A stretch of 64,000 nucleotides of DNA from Corallococcus macrosporus DSM 14697 (GCF_002305895.1 NZ_CP022203.1:7350001-7414000), one strand, 5' to 3'. Counted from the stretch's first letter, positions 45,270 to 53,934 are shown. The notes: generated by a model not told the origin, from the letters alone. Numbers and translations: made by a program.

Positions 45270-45289
45270 GGACATGTCCGGACATGTCC
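45270..45289. promoter_or_regulatory. Tandem perfect palindrome, candidate operator
   Basis: The self-complementary 10-mer GGACATGTCC occurs twice without spacing (45270-45279 and 45280-45289), about 25 nt after the kinase stop and 135 nt before the avidin-like gene. A homodimeric regulator bound side by side is plausible. It could also form a small hairpin. No other copy was noticed in the window. Confidence 0.4.
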
Positions 45290-45423
45290 AGGGCAGGCGC
45301 GCGCACGCGGCAGCGCCACCGCCGCCCCGGTAATCACCGCGTCAGCGCGTGCTGGCACGAGGAGTGCTCATGGGGACGCCCGAGCCCATGCAGGGCTCCT
45401 CGACCCCCAGAGAGGTTTTACTC

Positions 45424-45861
45424 ATGCAGCAGAGCAAGCTCCTCGGCCTCCTCTTCGTCATTCCCATGCTGATGCTCAGCACCTCCGCCCATGCCTTCAA
45501 CATCAATGGGACGTACACCTCCGAGAACGGCGAGTTCGTCCTGACGGTCACCCAATCCAGCGACTGGAACGGCACCTTCAGCGGGACCTACTTCACCCAG
45601 TTCACCCCGGTCGGGCCGTTGTCCATCCCCGTCTCGGGGACCTTCCATTTCGTCAACAACCCCAACGGCGAGCTGACGCCGCTCGCCCTCACCTTCTCGG
45701 CGGTGATGCGGCCTGATGCGGGCTGGCCCTATGCGCTGGTGGACGCCTGGTCGGGCATCCTCATGAAGCCCGGCTACATCTCCGCGACGGGCGTGCGGAC
45801 CTTCCTGCCCGCGGGGGGCACGGGGGTGATGTCGAGCCTCGGAACCCATACGTTGAACTGA
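45424..45861 (+). CDS. Secreted avidin-like beta-barrel protein
   Basis: 145 residues with a Sec signal peptide ('LLGLLFVIPMLMLSTSAHA-F'). The mature 120 residues follow the avidin strand plan: 'INGTYTSENGEFVLTV' (cf. TGTWYNQLGS...), 'GTFSGTYFTQ' (cf. GALTGTYESA), 'TPLALTFSAVMR', 'VDAWSGIL' (cf. TTWSGQY), and a final 'SSLGTHTLN' (cf. STLVGHDTF). The Tyr43 and Trp108 equivalents of streptavidin are kept, but Asn23, Ser27 and Asp128 equivalents are Ser, Glu and His, so biotin binding is doubtful. The similarity is my own alignment and is distant; another small beta-barrel family is possible. Confidence 0.5.
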   Translation: MQQSKLLGLLFVIPMLMLSTSAHAFNINGTYTSENGEFVLTVTQSSDWNGTFSGTYFTQFTPVGPLSIPVSGTFHFVNNPNGELTPLALTFSAVMRPDAGWPYALVDAWSGILMKPGYISATGVRTFLPAGGTGVMSSLGTHTLN

Positions 45862-46168
45862 CGCCGGGAGCCGCTGGGTTGAAGGCAGGAGGGGCAGTGA
45901 CGGAGCCAGGCCGCGAGCATCACGAGCGGAGTGGCCGAGCGTCACTGCCTCTCCGTCCGCGATGGCCCGAGGCACAAGCCGACGATGCCGCCGCAGCAGG
46001 GGCACCGACCGACGGCCAACGGGCTGAGTGGGGAGCACTTCGTCACGCCTCGCCGCGGTTGGATTTCCGGGAGGCGTCACGTGAAGTGCCGCAAGCGCAC
46101 GGCCGTAGCAGGGGGACTCCGCATCGGTCGCGGGAGGTGCATCCCGGCTCTGTTACCCTCGCGCGGCC
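45862..46168. other. Intergenic region, no gene seen
   Basis: A 307-nt gap between the avidin-like gene and the AraC regulator. Open frames cross it on both strands but none has a ribosome binding site with homology. No clear hairpin or repeat was found. The AraC promoter should be at the right end. Confidence 0.35.
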
Positions 46169-47029
46169 ATGATTCTCGCGCGCCAGCCGCGGAGCCCCAT
46201 GCTGGCTCCTCTCGTGGAATTCCTCTGGACGTATGAAGGGCAGCTCGCCCACGGCTTCGAGCGCGTGCTGCCGTCTGGCCGGATGCAGCTCCTCGTCAAT
46301 CTTCATGAGGACGTGCTCCGGGACCACGGGCTCGACGGCCGTCTTGCACACAAGACGCGGGGTGTAGCGATTCAGGGCGCCCACACCGCACCGAGAGTCG
46401 TCGACACGGCCGGCCAGCGCGCCATCTGCGGGGTGAGCTTCGCCCCCGGGAGTGCGTCGCCATTTCTGGGCATGCCGGCCTTGGAGCTCACCGGGAAGGT
46501 CGTCGACCTCCACGAACTCTGGGGGCGTGACGGCGTCCTCCTTCGCGAGCGCCTGCTGCAAGCCCCCACCGCCGAGGCCCGGCTCGACGTGCTGGAGGCG
46601 GCGCTGCTCGAACGAGGACGCACGTCCAAGCCTCGCGACGAAGCAGTGGCGGTCGCGTGTTCGCTGTTGGTGGGCGGCGCGAGCGTCCGTGCGGTAGGCG
46701 CTCGACTCGGCCTCTCGCCGCGCCGGCTCATCGAGCGGTTTCAAGTCCATGTCGGCATCAAGCCCAAGCTCTTCGCGCGCATCGCCAGGTTCCAGCGCGT
46801 GCTCGAATCGGCCGGCGGGGAGATGACCTGGGCCACCTTGGCCGTGGAGCACGGGTTTTCGGACCAGGCCCACCTGGTCCGCGAGTTCAGGGCATTCTCG
46901 GGAGCCACGCCCGTCGCGTATCGCCCTCGGTCGGATGAGGCCCCCAACCACGTGCCCCTCGACGAGCGCAATTTCCTTCAAGACGAGGCGGGCTGCCCCG
47001 GGGCACCTTGCGCCAATGTCCCCCGATGA
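46169..47029 (+). CDS. AraC-family transcriptional regulator
   Basis: 286 residues. The N-terminal domain begins 'LARQPRSPMLAPLVEFLWTY', the pattern of the DUF6597 sensor domain ('ERVLPSGRMQLLVNL'). The C-terminal AraC double HTH includes 'VRAVGARLGLSPRRLIERFQ' and the second-helix signature 'FSDQAHLVREFRAFSGATPVAY'. The adjacent VOC protein starts 22 nt downstream, and such AraC/VOC pairs usually reflect regulation of the small binding or detoxification enzyme by its own ligand (inference). Confidence 0.9.
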   Translation: MILARQPRSPMLAPLVEFLWTYEGQLAHGFERVLPSGRMQLLVNLHEDVLRDHGLDGRLAHKTRGVAIQGAHTAPRVVDTAGQRAICGVSFAPGSASPFLGMPALELTGKVVDLHELWGRDGVLLRERLLQAPTAEARLDVLEAALLERGRTSKPRDEAVAVACSLLVGGASVRAVGARLGLSPRRLIERFQVHVGIKPKLFARIARFQRVLESAGGEMTWATLAVEHGFSDQAHLVREFRAFSGATPVAYRPRSDEAPNHVPLDERNFLQDEAGCPGAPCANVPR

Positions 47030-47051
47030 ATCCCTGCGAGGAGAGGCAGCC

Positions 47052-47405
47052 GTGAAGGTCCTGCGAATCGTCACCAATGTGAGCGCGGCGAAGCCAGCCG
47101 CCGCCCAGCGCTTTTATCGAGACGTCCTCGGGCTCGACGTCCTGATGGATATGGGGTGGATTGAAACCTACGGTTCAAGCGAAACGATGACGGTGCAGAT
47201 CAGCTTCATGTCGCAAGGGGGCTCAGGCGCCCCCGTGCCTGACATGTCCATCGAGGTCGACGACCTCGATGCCGCCATCGCTCGGGTGAAGAAGGCCGGA
47301 ATCCCGATTGAGTATGGGCCGGCGGACGAGCCGTGGGGCGTGCGCAGATTCTTCGTGCGCGACCCCTTCGGAAGACTGGTGAACCTGCTCACACATGCCC
47401 CGTGA
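47052..47405 (+). CDS. VOC (glyoxalase-like) family protein
   Basis: 117 residues from a GTG at 47052 with GAGAGG upstream; the open frame begins earlier but the domain starts here. Modules: 'LRIVTNVSAAKPAAAQRFYR' and 'RFFVRDPFGRLVNLLTHAP', the latter having Asn where a metal-binding Glu is common. A dioxygenase/binding role is possible; the substrate is unknown. Probably co-transcribed with the AraC regulator. Confidence 0.85.
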   Translation: MKVLRIVTNVSAAKPAAAQRFYRDVLGLDVLMDMGWIETYGSSETMTVQISFMSQGGSGAPVPDMSIEVDDLDAAIARVKKAGIPIEYGPADEPWGVRRFFVRDPFGRLVNLLTHAP

Positions 47406-47655
47406 GCAAGGCAGGGCGACCACGAGCCTGAGCGCCACCCCGCCCCGGGACGACAGGCTTCAGCAGAACCAGCCGTTCTGCCCGCCGACCCACGGAGACG
47501 TGGGGTTTCTACGTACGCAAAGCACCTGTCCGCCCGCGCGACTGTCAGGGACGCGTCGTATGACTCCGCCTGCCGTCACGCGCGCGGCATGGACAAGCAC
47601 CAACACCGTGCTCCAGTGTGCGCGGCACCAACGCTCCTGCCCCAGCGAGGAAGTC

Positions 47656-47940
47656 ATGAAGACGAAGTTCGCCGCGGTGCCCCTGGTTGCGTCCCTGCTC
47701 GCGTCCTCCGCGGCGTGGGCCGCGGTGACGGTGCGCTACGACAACCGCGATTCGCGCGGCCACACGTGGCCCGTGGTGTGTAGCGGCGTGAAGACGTCGG
47801 TCACGTTCGGCAAGAGCCAGACGGCCTCCGTCACCATCCAGGGCTCCGGGCCCTGCACCGTGAAGACGGATGCGGGCACCGTGGTCCTCAAGGGGGGCGA
47901 GGACCTGGAAATCAAGGACGGCCGCATCCAGGTGAAGTGA
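47656..47940 (+). CDS. Small secreted hypothetical protein
   Basis: 94 residues; the ATG at 47656 is preceded by GAGGAAG. A signal peptide ends 'ASSAAWA-AVTV', leaving about 70 residues with two cysteines ('VVCSGVK', 'GPCTVK') that could form one disulfide, and a beta-strand pattern ('TVRYDNRDSRGHTW', 'SVTIQGSGPC'). Not recognised. The 250-nt gap upstream has no gene. Confidence 0.65.
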   Translation: MKTKFAAVPLVASLLASSAAWAAVTVRYDNRDSRGHTWPVVCSGVKTSVTFGKSQTASVTIQGSGPCTVKTDAGTVVLKGGEDLEIKDGRIQVK

Positions 47941-48002
47941 GCTGGCGCCAGCCAGCCGGCCAGCCCCCTGGCGGGCAGTCACGCCTCACGGATCGACAAC
48001 TT

Positions 48003-48032
48003 AGCCTTAATCTGGACCAATTTAGATTAGCT
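48003..48032. promoter_or_regulatory. AT-rich inverted repeat upstream of the ammonium transporter
   Basis: AGC(CT)TAATCT at 48003-48013 and AGATTAGCT at 48024-48032 form an inverted repeat with a two-base bulge, in an AT-rich island 85-115 nt before the amtB start. It could be a regulator site or leader hairpin. No sigma-54 -24/-12 match was found. Confidence 0.4.
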
Positions 48033-48117
48033 GAGCCTGAAATTAAGATAGCGGGAATTGAATCCGGGCCAGGAGCATCGCATACTGCATTGCGTCAGTC
48101 TTCCAAGTGGAGGCGCA

Positions 48118-49509
48118 ATGAAGAAGTGGTTGGCGATGGCCCTTCTGGTGGGCGTGGGTGGAGCGGGGTTGCTGGTCGAACCGGCGGCGCAGTTGAAGCA
48201 GGGTGGGCCCATCAACACCGCGGACACGGCGTGGATCCTCACGGCGACCGCGCTGGTGCTGCTGATGACGCCGGGCCTGTCGTTCTTCTACGGCGGCATG
48301 GTGCGGCTGAAGAACGTGGTGTCCACGCTGCTCCAGAGCTTCATCGCCATGGCGGTCATCAGCCTGCTCTGGGTGGTGGTGGGCTTCAGCCTGAGCTTCG
48401 GCGACAGCTTCCACGGGCTCATTGGCGACCCGCGCACCTTCTTCATGTTCAGCGGCGTGGGCGGTGAGACGCACCCGGACCTGGCGCCCACCATCCCGCT
48501 GATGCTGTTCGCGCTGTTCCAGCTCAAGTTCGCCATCATCACCCCGGCGCTCATCACCGGCGCGTTCGCCGAGCGCGTGCGCTTCAAGGCGTACGTGCTC
48601 TTCATGGTGCTCTTCACGCTCATCATCTACGCGCCGCTGGCGCACTGGACGTGGCACCCGGAGGGCTTCCTGCGGCAGTGGGGCGTGCTCGACTTCGCGG
48701 GCGGCACGGTGGTGCACATGTCCGCGGGCTTCGCGGCGCTGTCCGGCGCGCTGGTGCTGGGCCGCCGCAAGGTGCACGTGGAGAACGCGGCGCACACGCC
48801 CGCCAACATCCCCTTCGTGATGCTGGGCACGGGCATGCTGTGGTTCGGCTGGTTCGGCTTCAACGCGGGCTCGGCGATGTCGGCCTCGTCGCTGGCCACG
48901 CTGGCCTTCGCCACCACCAACACGGCCTCCGCGGCGGCGATGCTGGGGTGGATTGCCTTTGACTGGCTGCGCGGCCGCAAGCCCAGCGCCATGGGCGCGT
49001 GCATCGGCGCGGTGGTGGGCCTGGTGGCGGTGACGCCCGCGGCCGGCTTCATCACCGTGGGGCAGAGCATCGTCGTGGGCCTCGTCGCCAGCTTCGTGAG
49101 CAACGCGGCGGTGCACCTCAAGAACCGCACCTCCCTGGACGACACGCTGGACGTCTTCCCCTGCCACGGCCTGGGCGGCGTGGTGGGCATGGTGCTCACG
49201 GGCGTGCTGGCCAAGGACGTGGGCCTCATCCACGGCGAGACGCGCACCTTCATGATGCACCTGCTCGCGCTGGTGCTGGTGTCGGTGTTCTCCTTCGCCG
49301 GCTCGTTCCTGCTCTACAAGGTGGTGGACCGCGTCGTCCCGCTGCGAGTCACCCGCGAGCACGAGGAAGAGGGCCTGGACCTGAGCCAGCACGGCGAAAC
49401 CGTGGGCGAGTCCGTCATCGCCCCCGTGCCCCAGCCCGCCCTCACCGCCACGGCGGCGGTCGCCACCGGGCCCGCGCCGGGTGGCTCCAGCCTGCCGCAG
49501 CCGGCCTGA
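48118..49509 (+). CDS. amtB: Ammonium transporter (Amt/MEP/Rh family)
   Basis: 463 residues; GGAGG precedes the ATG. A cleavable leader and eleven membrane helices. The twin histidines lining the pore are kept: His200 ('GGTVVHMSAGFAAL') and His350 ('VFPCHGLGGVVG'). The Phe gate 'LKFAIITPALITGAFAERVR' and the signature 'DFAGGTVVHMSAG' are typical. It conducts NH3/NH4+ across the inner membrane. The C-terminal tail is long and Ala/Pro-rich. No glnK gene is adjacent, unlike many Amt loci. The AT-rich upstream region likely carries its control. Confidence 0.95.
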   Translation: MKKWLAMALLVGVGGAGLLVEPAAQLKQGGPINTADTAWILTATALVLLMTPGLSFFYGGMVRLKNVVSTLLQSFIAMAVISLLWVVVGFSLSFGDSFHGLIGDPRTFFMFSGVGGETHPDLAPTIPLMLFALFQLKFAIITPALITGAFAERVRFKAYVLFMVLFTLIIYAPLAHWTWHPEGFLRQWGVLDFAGGTVVHMSAGFAALSGALVLGRRKVHVENAAHTPANIPFVMLGTGMLWFGWFGFNAGSAMSASSLATLAFATTNTASAAAMLGWIAFDWLRGRKPSAMGACIGAVVGLVAVTPAAGFITVGQSIVVGLVASFVSNAAVHLKNRTSLDDTLDVFPCHGLGGVVGMVLTGVLAKDVGLIHGETRTFMMHLLALVLVSVFSFAGSFLLYKVVDRVVPLRVTREHEEEGLDLSQHGETVGESVIAPVPQPALTATAAVATGPAPGGSSLPQPA

Positions 49510-49559
49510 GCGCCCCCGGGCGCTCGGAGCACAACGCCGCCGCTCGAAGCCTGGGCGGG

Positions 49560-49883
49560 GCGGACTCGTTGTTCTCCGCCACCTCCAGCACCAGGTGCGT
49601 GCAGCCCCGCGTCCGGGCCAGGTGCTGGAGCTGATCCAGCATGAAGCTGCCCGCGCCCCGCCCCTGGTAGTCCGGGTGCACCGCCCGCTCCTCCACGAAG
49701 AGCGGCCGAATGCCCCGCTCCTCGAACCAGCGGGGGGTCACCCAGTTGTCGTCCCCGCTGGCCTCGAAGGCGCACTCCGACGAGCTTGAGGAACTCCCAG
49801 GTCCGGTTCAGGTCGCGCCTGTGGATACGACGCACTCTGACTTCGAGTAAGTCCGGGGGGTTGGGAGTCTTGGCCCTCGGCAT
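49560..49883 (-). pseudogene. GNAT acetyltransferase, broken by an out-of-frame deletion
   Basis: On the minus strand an ATG at 49883 with a perfect AGGAGG opens 'MPRAKTPNPPDLLEVRVRRI' and 'RRDLNRTWEFLKLV'. At about 49780 the homology jumps to another frame: 'ECAFEASGDDNWVTPRWFEE', 'VEERAVHPDYQGRGAGSFML' (acetyl-CoA loop) and 'LARTRGCTHLVLEVAENNE'. The bridging segment of the acetyltransferase fold, perhaps 40 residues, is missing, and the C-terminal beta strands are gone near the amtB stop. The gene cannot make an intact enzyme. Confidence 0.7.
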
Positions 49884-50045
49884 CCGCTCGCCTCCTTGGC
49901 AGGCCGCCGATGAGACGCCCAGCCTCGTCGCGTGCCACGACCCGGCTGGGTGCGCTGCGACATCAGGAGGGTTGCCTCCCAGGGGGGTGGGAGGATGGAA
50001 TGGGCGAAGTTTCCCCGAAATGCCCTGCCTGAGAGCTCCAGCCAC

Positions 50046-52229
50046 ATGACCCGACCCGCTGACGGTGACCTCGCCATCGATGAGGTCCTGCGGAACACGT
50101 ACAAAGTCGTCTCGCTCCTGGGGCGGGGAGGAATGGGCTCGGTGTACCTGGCTCAACACCTGCGCCTTCCCGGCAAGCAGGTGGCGGTCAAGGTGCTGCG
50201 CGGCGGCGACCACCTGACGCCGGAGATCTTCGCGCGCTTCCGCCGCGAGGCGGAGATTGCGTCGCGGCTGGGCCACCCCAACATCGTCGAGGTGCTGGAC
50301 TACGACACCCTGGAGAACGGCAACCCGTTCCTGGTGCTGGAGTTCCTGCGCGGCGAGAGCCTCCAGGAGCGGCTGGAGCGCGGGCGCCTGCCCATGGAGG
50401 ACGTGGTCTCCTTCACCCGGCAGATGGGCTCCGCGCTGCAGGCGGCGCACGGCGCGGGCGTCATCCACCGCGACCTCAAGCCGGCCAACGTGTTCCTGGT
50501 GCCCACCGACTCGGGCGGCGTGGTGGGCGAGCGCGTGAAGCTGCTCGACTTCGGCATCTCCAAGGTCCTCAGCTCCACGACGGTGCAGACGCAGGAGGCG
50601 ACCATCATCGGGACGCCCCAGTACATGTCGCCCGAGCAGGCCCAGGGGAAGAACAAGGACATCGACGCGCGCACGGACGTGTTCGCGCTGGGGTGCATCG
50701 TCTACGAGATGATGGCCGGCAAGCCCGTGTTCGGCGCGGGCAGCCTGGCGCAGATGATCTTCCGCGTCGTCTATGAGCCGCCCGAGCCGCTCGAGCCGCT
50801 GTGCCCCGAGGCCTCGCCGGAGGCCATCGCCGCGGTGATGCGCGCGCTCGCCAAGAGCGTGGACGAGCGCTATCCGGACGTCTCCTCCTTCATCGCGGAC
50901 CTGACGGGCACGCCGCTGCACTCGCTGTCCACGGCCGTGGGGAATCAGCTCGCCCCGCGTCCCCAGGCGCCGGTGTCCGGCATCGCCCTTCCCTCCGGGG
51001 GCCCCGCCTCGCTGTCCGCCACGGCTCCACCCGGAAGCCTCAAGGTCGCGCCGGACACGGGCCGCGAGGCCTTCGATGCCACGATGGCGCCCGGTTCCGG
51101 GCAGCAGGCCGCGCAGGGCTTCAGCCCGTCCGCGACCGGGCAGATGGGCGCCGTGCAGCCGCAGGCGTTCAGCCCGTCCGCCACCGGGCAGATGGGGGTG
51201 GCGCAGCCGCAGGGCTTCAGCCCTTCCGCGACGGGCCAGATGGGGGTGGCGCAGCCGCAGGGCTTCAGCCCTTCCGCGACGAGCCAGATGGGGGTGGCGC
51301 AGGGAGGCAATCCTTCCGGCGTGGCGCAGTTGTCGGTCGCGTCGCTCGTGGATCCTCCCGGCCTGGAGCCGACGCTCATCTCGAAGCAGCTCCCAGCCAT
51401 CCCCGTTCCCGAGCGCCCCGCGCAGCCGAGCACGGCCGTGAGCGTCCCCGTGCCCATCGCGGGCGCCGAAGCCCAGGCCGCCGCGGCGCTGCTGTCCGCC
51501 CCCTCCACTTCCACCGCGGCGTCCCCCGCCGCGAAGGGCCGTGGCGCCTTCATCGGCGCCACCGCGGCGGTCCTGCTCGCCTCGAGCGTGGGGCTCGTCT
51601 GGTGGCTGAAGGGAGGCACCGCGGGCGAGGGAGTGCCCACGCCTCCCGTGGCGAGCACCACCGTGACGAAGGACCCGTCGACGACTAACGGCACGCAGCA
51701 GGGCAATGGCACGCAGCAAGCCAACAACGCCCAGCAGGCCAACAACGCCCAGCAGGCCGACAACGCCCAGCAGGGCAATGACACGCAGCAGGCCAACAGC
51801 GCCCAGCAGGGCAACGGCAGCCAGCAGGCCAACACCACGCAGCAGGCCAATGGCACGCAGAACGGGTCGTCCACCCCGTCGGCGGCCCCTGGCGCCACGC
51901 AGCAGACGGCGGTGGCCACCCACACCACGCCCGACAAGCCGGCGCGTCCGGTGACGCGCCCCGAGCCCAGGGAAGAGCTGCCCGAGCGGGTCCGCAAGCT
52001 GCTCAAGGAAGGCGAGAGCGCGCTGGCCTCGGGTGACGCCAGCCGCGCCATCGCGCTGGCCCGCAGCAGCCAGCGGGCGAAGCGCTCCACGGCGGCGTAC
52101 TCGCTGCTCACCCGCGCCTACTGCCAGCAGAAGGACCTGGGCGGTGCGGTCAGCGAGTGGCCGAAGGTCGCGTCAGCGGAGCGTGCCAAGGTCAGGAAGT
52201 TCTGCCAGAAGCACGACATCGAACTCTGA
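50046..52229 (+). CDS. Membrane Ser/Thr protein kinase with two tandem repeat regions
   Basis: 727 residues from the ATG at 50046; an ATG at 49995 would add 17. Kinase core: 'LGRGGMGSVYLA', Lys49, Asp143 ('HRDLKPANV'), DFG Asp168, 'GTPQYMSPEQ'. After the kinase come four 16-residue repeats 'QGFSPSATGQMGVAQP' (about 357-420), a membrane helix ('GAFIGATAAVLLASSVGLVW', about 500-520), an Asn/Gln/Thr-rich pentapeptide repeat outside the membrane, and a C-terminal TPR-like domain ('LPERVRKLLKEGESALASGD'). The PknB-like layout suggests an extracytoplasmic sensor. The extracellular tail could bind partners or glycan. It is divergent from the broken GNAT gene. Confidence 0.92.
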   Translation: MTRPADGDLAIDEVLRNTYKVVSLLGRGGMGSVYLAQHLRLPGKQVAVKVLRGGDHLTPEIFARFRREAEIASRLGHPNIVEVLDYDTLENGNPFLVLEFLRGESLQERLERGRLPMEDVVSFTRQMGSALQAAHGAGVIHRDLKPANVFLVPTDSGGVVGERVKLLDFGISKVLSSTTVQTQEATIIGTPQYMSPEQAQGKNKDIDARTDVFALGCIVYEMMAGKPVFGAGSLAQMIFRVVYEPPEPLEPLCPEASPEAIAAVMRALAKSVDERYPDVSSFIADLTGTPLHSLSTAVGNQLAPRPQAPVSGIALPSGGPASLSATAPPGSLKVAPDTGREAFDATMAPGSGQQAAQGFSPSATGQMGAVQPQAFSPSATGQMGVAQPQGFSPSATGQMGVAQPQGFSPSATSQMGVAQGGNPSGVAQLSVASLVDPPGLEPTLISKQLPAIPVPERPAQPSTAVSVPVPIAGAEAQAAAALLSAPSTSTAASPAAKGRGAFIGATAAVLLASSVGLVWWLKGGTAGEGVPTPPVASTTVTKDPSTTNGTQQGNGTQQANNAQQANNAQQADNAQQGNDTQQANSAQQGNGSQQANTTQQANGTQNGSSTPSAAPGATQQTAVATHTTPDKPARPVTRPEPREELPERVRKLLKEGESALASGDASRAIALARSSQRAKRSTAAYSLLTRAYCQQKDLGGAVSEWPKVASAERAKVRKFCQKHDIEL
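51114..51305 (+). repeat. 48-nt tandem repeat, four copies, in the kinase gene
   Basis: Four consecutive 48-nt units encode 16-residue repeats 'Q(G/A)FSPSAT(G/S)QMG(V/A)(A/V)Q(P/G)'. Units 2-4 are nearly identical in DNA; the first differs more. Confidence 0.9.
51687..51863 (+). repeat. 15-nt tandem repeat encoding an Asn/Gln-rich tract
   Basis: About twelve 15-nt units encode pentapeptides of the form N-(G/N/T/S/D)-(T/A/S)-Q-Q with Ala or Gly between (for example 'NNAQQANNAQQA'). It lies in the predicted extracytoplasmic linker of the kinase. Confidence 0.85.
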
Positions 52230-52261
52230 AACAGCGGGCCATTCCGCGAAGGGGGGCCCTC

Positions 52262-53095
52262 ATGCACCACGAGGTGATGCGCTTGAGAAACATGGTCGCA
52301 GTGATTGTCGCGGCAGTCGCGCTGGGTGCTTCTCAGGCCCTGGCCGCCGCGCCGGTGGAGGCCGGCAAGGTGTACTCCGGCTCGGAGGGCGAAGAGGTGG
52401 CCGTGGTGCCGCTCGCGCCCCGGTCCGACAAGAAGTTCATCCTGCGCGTGAAGGGCACGGGCTCGGAGTTCGACGGCCTGGTGTTCCCCTACGAGCTGAA
52501 CGACTGGAGCACCCGCAGCACCGAGCAGTTCAACTACAGCACCCAGTGGCACGGCCGGAAGTACACCGCCCTGCACGTGCGGGACACGAAGTACGAGCTC
52601 TACGTGCCCGGCCGTCAGCGCTCCATCCGCCTGACCTACGACGAGAAGAAGACCGCCGCGCTGAAGCCGGAGGAGGTCTACGCGCTGCACCAGAAGCAGA
52701 TGAAGGACGGCACCCTGGCGAAGCTGATGGCCTTCGACCGCAAGGGCGAGGAGTCCGGCCACGACAAGGAGTTCGCCGCCACCCTCCAGGAGATGAACAA
52801 CGCGTGTGGCACCTCCGTGGCCGCCCGCATCGACTGGAGCAGCATCAACGAGGAGCAGCTCAAGGAGCTGAGCATCTCCAGCTTCTGTGGCACGCCGCTG
52901 ACCAGCCTCAAGGAGCTGTGCACCGCGTCCGCCATCGCGAAGCAGACCATCCAGGAGAAGGTGAAGCAGGTGAGCTGCCGCTTCGGCAACGGGCTGGAGC
53001 CCAGGCTCGAAGCGGACCGCGTCATCTGGACGACCCACCGGGACGCGGCCAACCAGGACAAGTTCGCCACCAAGTTCTTCAAGCAGAACCTGTAG
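52262..53095 (+). CDS. Hypothetical secreted protein
   Basis: 277 residues from the ATG at 52262; an in-frame ATG at 52277 ('MRLRNMVAV') is equally possible. A Sec signal peptide ends 'ASQALA-AAPVEAG'. The mature half begins with a beta-rich region ('KVYSGSEGEEVAVVPLAPRS') and continues into a helical C-terminal half with four cysteines. No known domain. It lies 32 nt after the kinase stop and 14 nt before the next secreted protein, so kinase and both secreted proteins may be one transcript. Confidence 0.68.
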   Translation: MHHEVMRLRNMVAVIVAAVALGASQALAAAPVEAGKVYSGSEGEEVAVVPLAPRSDKKFILRVKGTGSEFDGLVFPYELNDWSTRSTEQFNYSTQWHGRKYTALHVRDTKYELYVPGRQRSIRLTYDEKKTAALKPEEVYALHQKQMKDGTLAKLMAFDRKGEESGHDKEFAATLQEMNNACGTSVAARIDWSSINEEQLKELSISSFCGTPLTSLKELCTASAIAKQTIQEKVKQVSCRFGNGLEPRLEADRVIWTTHRDAANQDKFATKFFKQNL

Positions 53096-53109
53096 TCGGA
53101 GCCTTCACG

Positions 53110-53934
53110 ATGCGATTCCAGCGTTTCGCCTTCGCGGCGATGTCGTTCGCGTGTACCGCCGCCATGGCGGCCGAGCCCATCACGCCCCCCTGGGGCAAGG
53201 AGTCGAACCTCGGCGAGAAGATGATGATGGAGGCCACGTCGGTGTGCACCGACGGCAAGGGCCACTACGTGGCGCTCACGCCCGACGACGAGGACATCAA
53301 CGCCGTCCTCTACTACGGCAACGAGAAGCAGCTCGTCCAGGTGCCCCACCCCGGCCCCTACACGTCGCCCACCTCCTTCCTGGACCCGCGCTTCTTCAAC
53401 AAGGGCGCGAACCCCAACTTCCGCGGCATCGACTGGCGCGTGATGTCCAGCGTCGAAATCGACCGCAAGGAGCGCACCTGCGCCCTGACCTGCGGTGAGA
53501 AGAAGATTCCCCTCACCATGCTGGACGGGGAGCCGGCCTCCGAGCTGCTGCGCAAGGCCACCTTCCTGCCCAACCCGCAGAAGTTCGCGCCCTACGCGCT
53601 GCTGCGTGACACCAAGGGCGCCTACTACTTCGTGGACCGTGGCTTCCACGAGGCGGAGAAGAAGAACTACCGCGTCTTCATCGGGCCTCGCGGCAACCTG
53701 AAGGCCCAGAAGATGACCAACGTCATCTCCGACTCGGAAGGCGAAATCTTCTCCACCAGGCGCGGCGACCTCCGCCTGCTGCTCGACAAGGCGAAGCCCG
53801 CCCTGTGGATCGAGAACAAGAAGCGCCGCCTGGAGCTGCGCCAGGTGCCGGTGGAGGAGAACCTGCCGCTCATCTACAACGAGCTCGGGGTGTACGAGGG
53901 CGCCCGCCTGGGAACGCCCTGCGACGACCAGTAG
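53110..53934 (+). CDS. Hypothetical secreted protein
   Basis: 274 residues; signal peptide 'FAFAAMSFACTAAMA-AEP'. The mature part reads as a beta-rich envelope protein ('DINAVLYYGNEKQLVQVPHP', 'TKGAYYFVDRGFHEAEKKNY', 'TRRGDLRLLLDKAKPALWIE') with a central CxxxC ('CALTC'). No catalytic motif is recognised. Size and gene order suggest it works with the preceding secreted protein, but the two are not obviously homologous. Confidence 0.68.
   Translation: MRFQRFAFAAMSFACTAAMAAEPITPPWGKESNLGEKMMMEATSVCTDGKGHYVALTPDDEDINAVLYYGNEKQLVQVPHPGPYTSPTSFLDPRFFNKGANPNFRGIDWRVMSSVEIDRKERTCALTCGEKKIPLTMLDGEPASELLRKATFLPNPQKFAPYALLRDTKGAYYFVDRGFHEAEKKNYRVFIGPRGNLKAQKMTNVISDSEGEIFSTRRGDLRLLLDKAKPALWIENKKRRLELRQVPVEENLPLIYNELGVYEGARLGTPCDDQ

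Noticed and set aside
45270-45289. The tandem palindrome equals the idealised eukaryotic p53 response element
   Set aside because: Bacteria have no p53; the match follows from two copies of a 10-bp palindrome and is kept only as a candidate bacterial operator.
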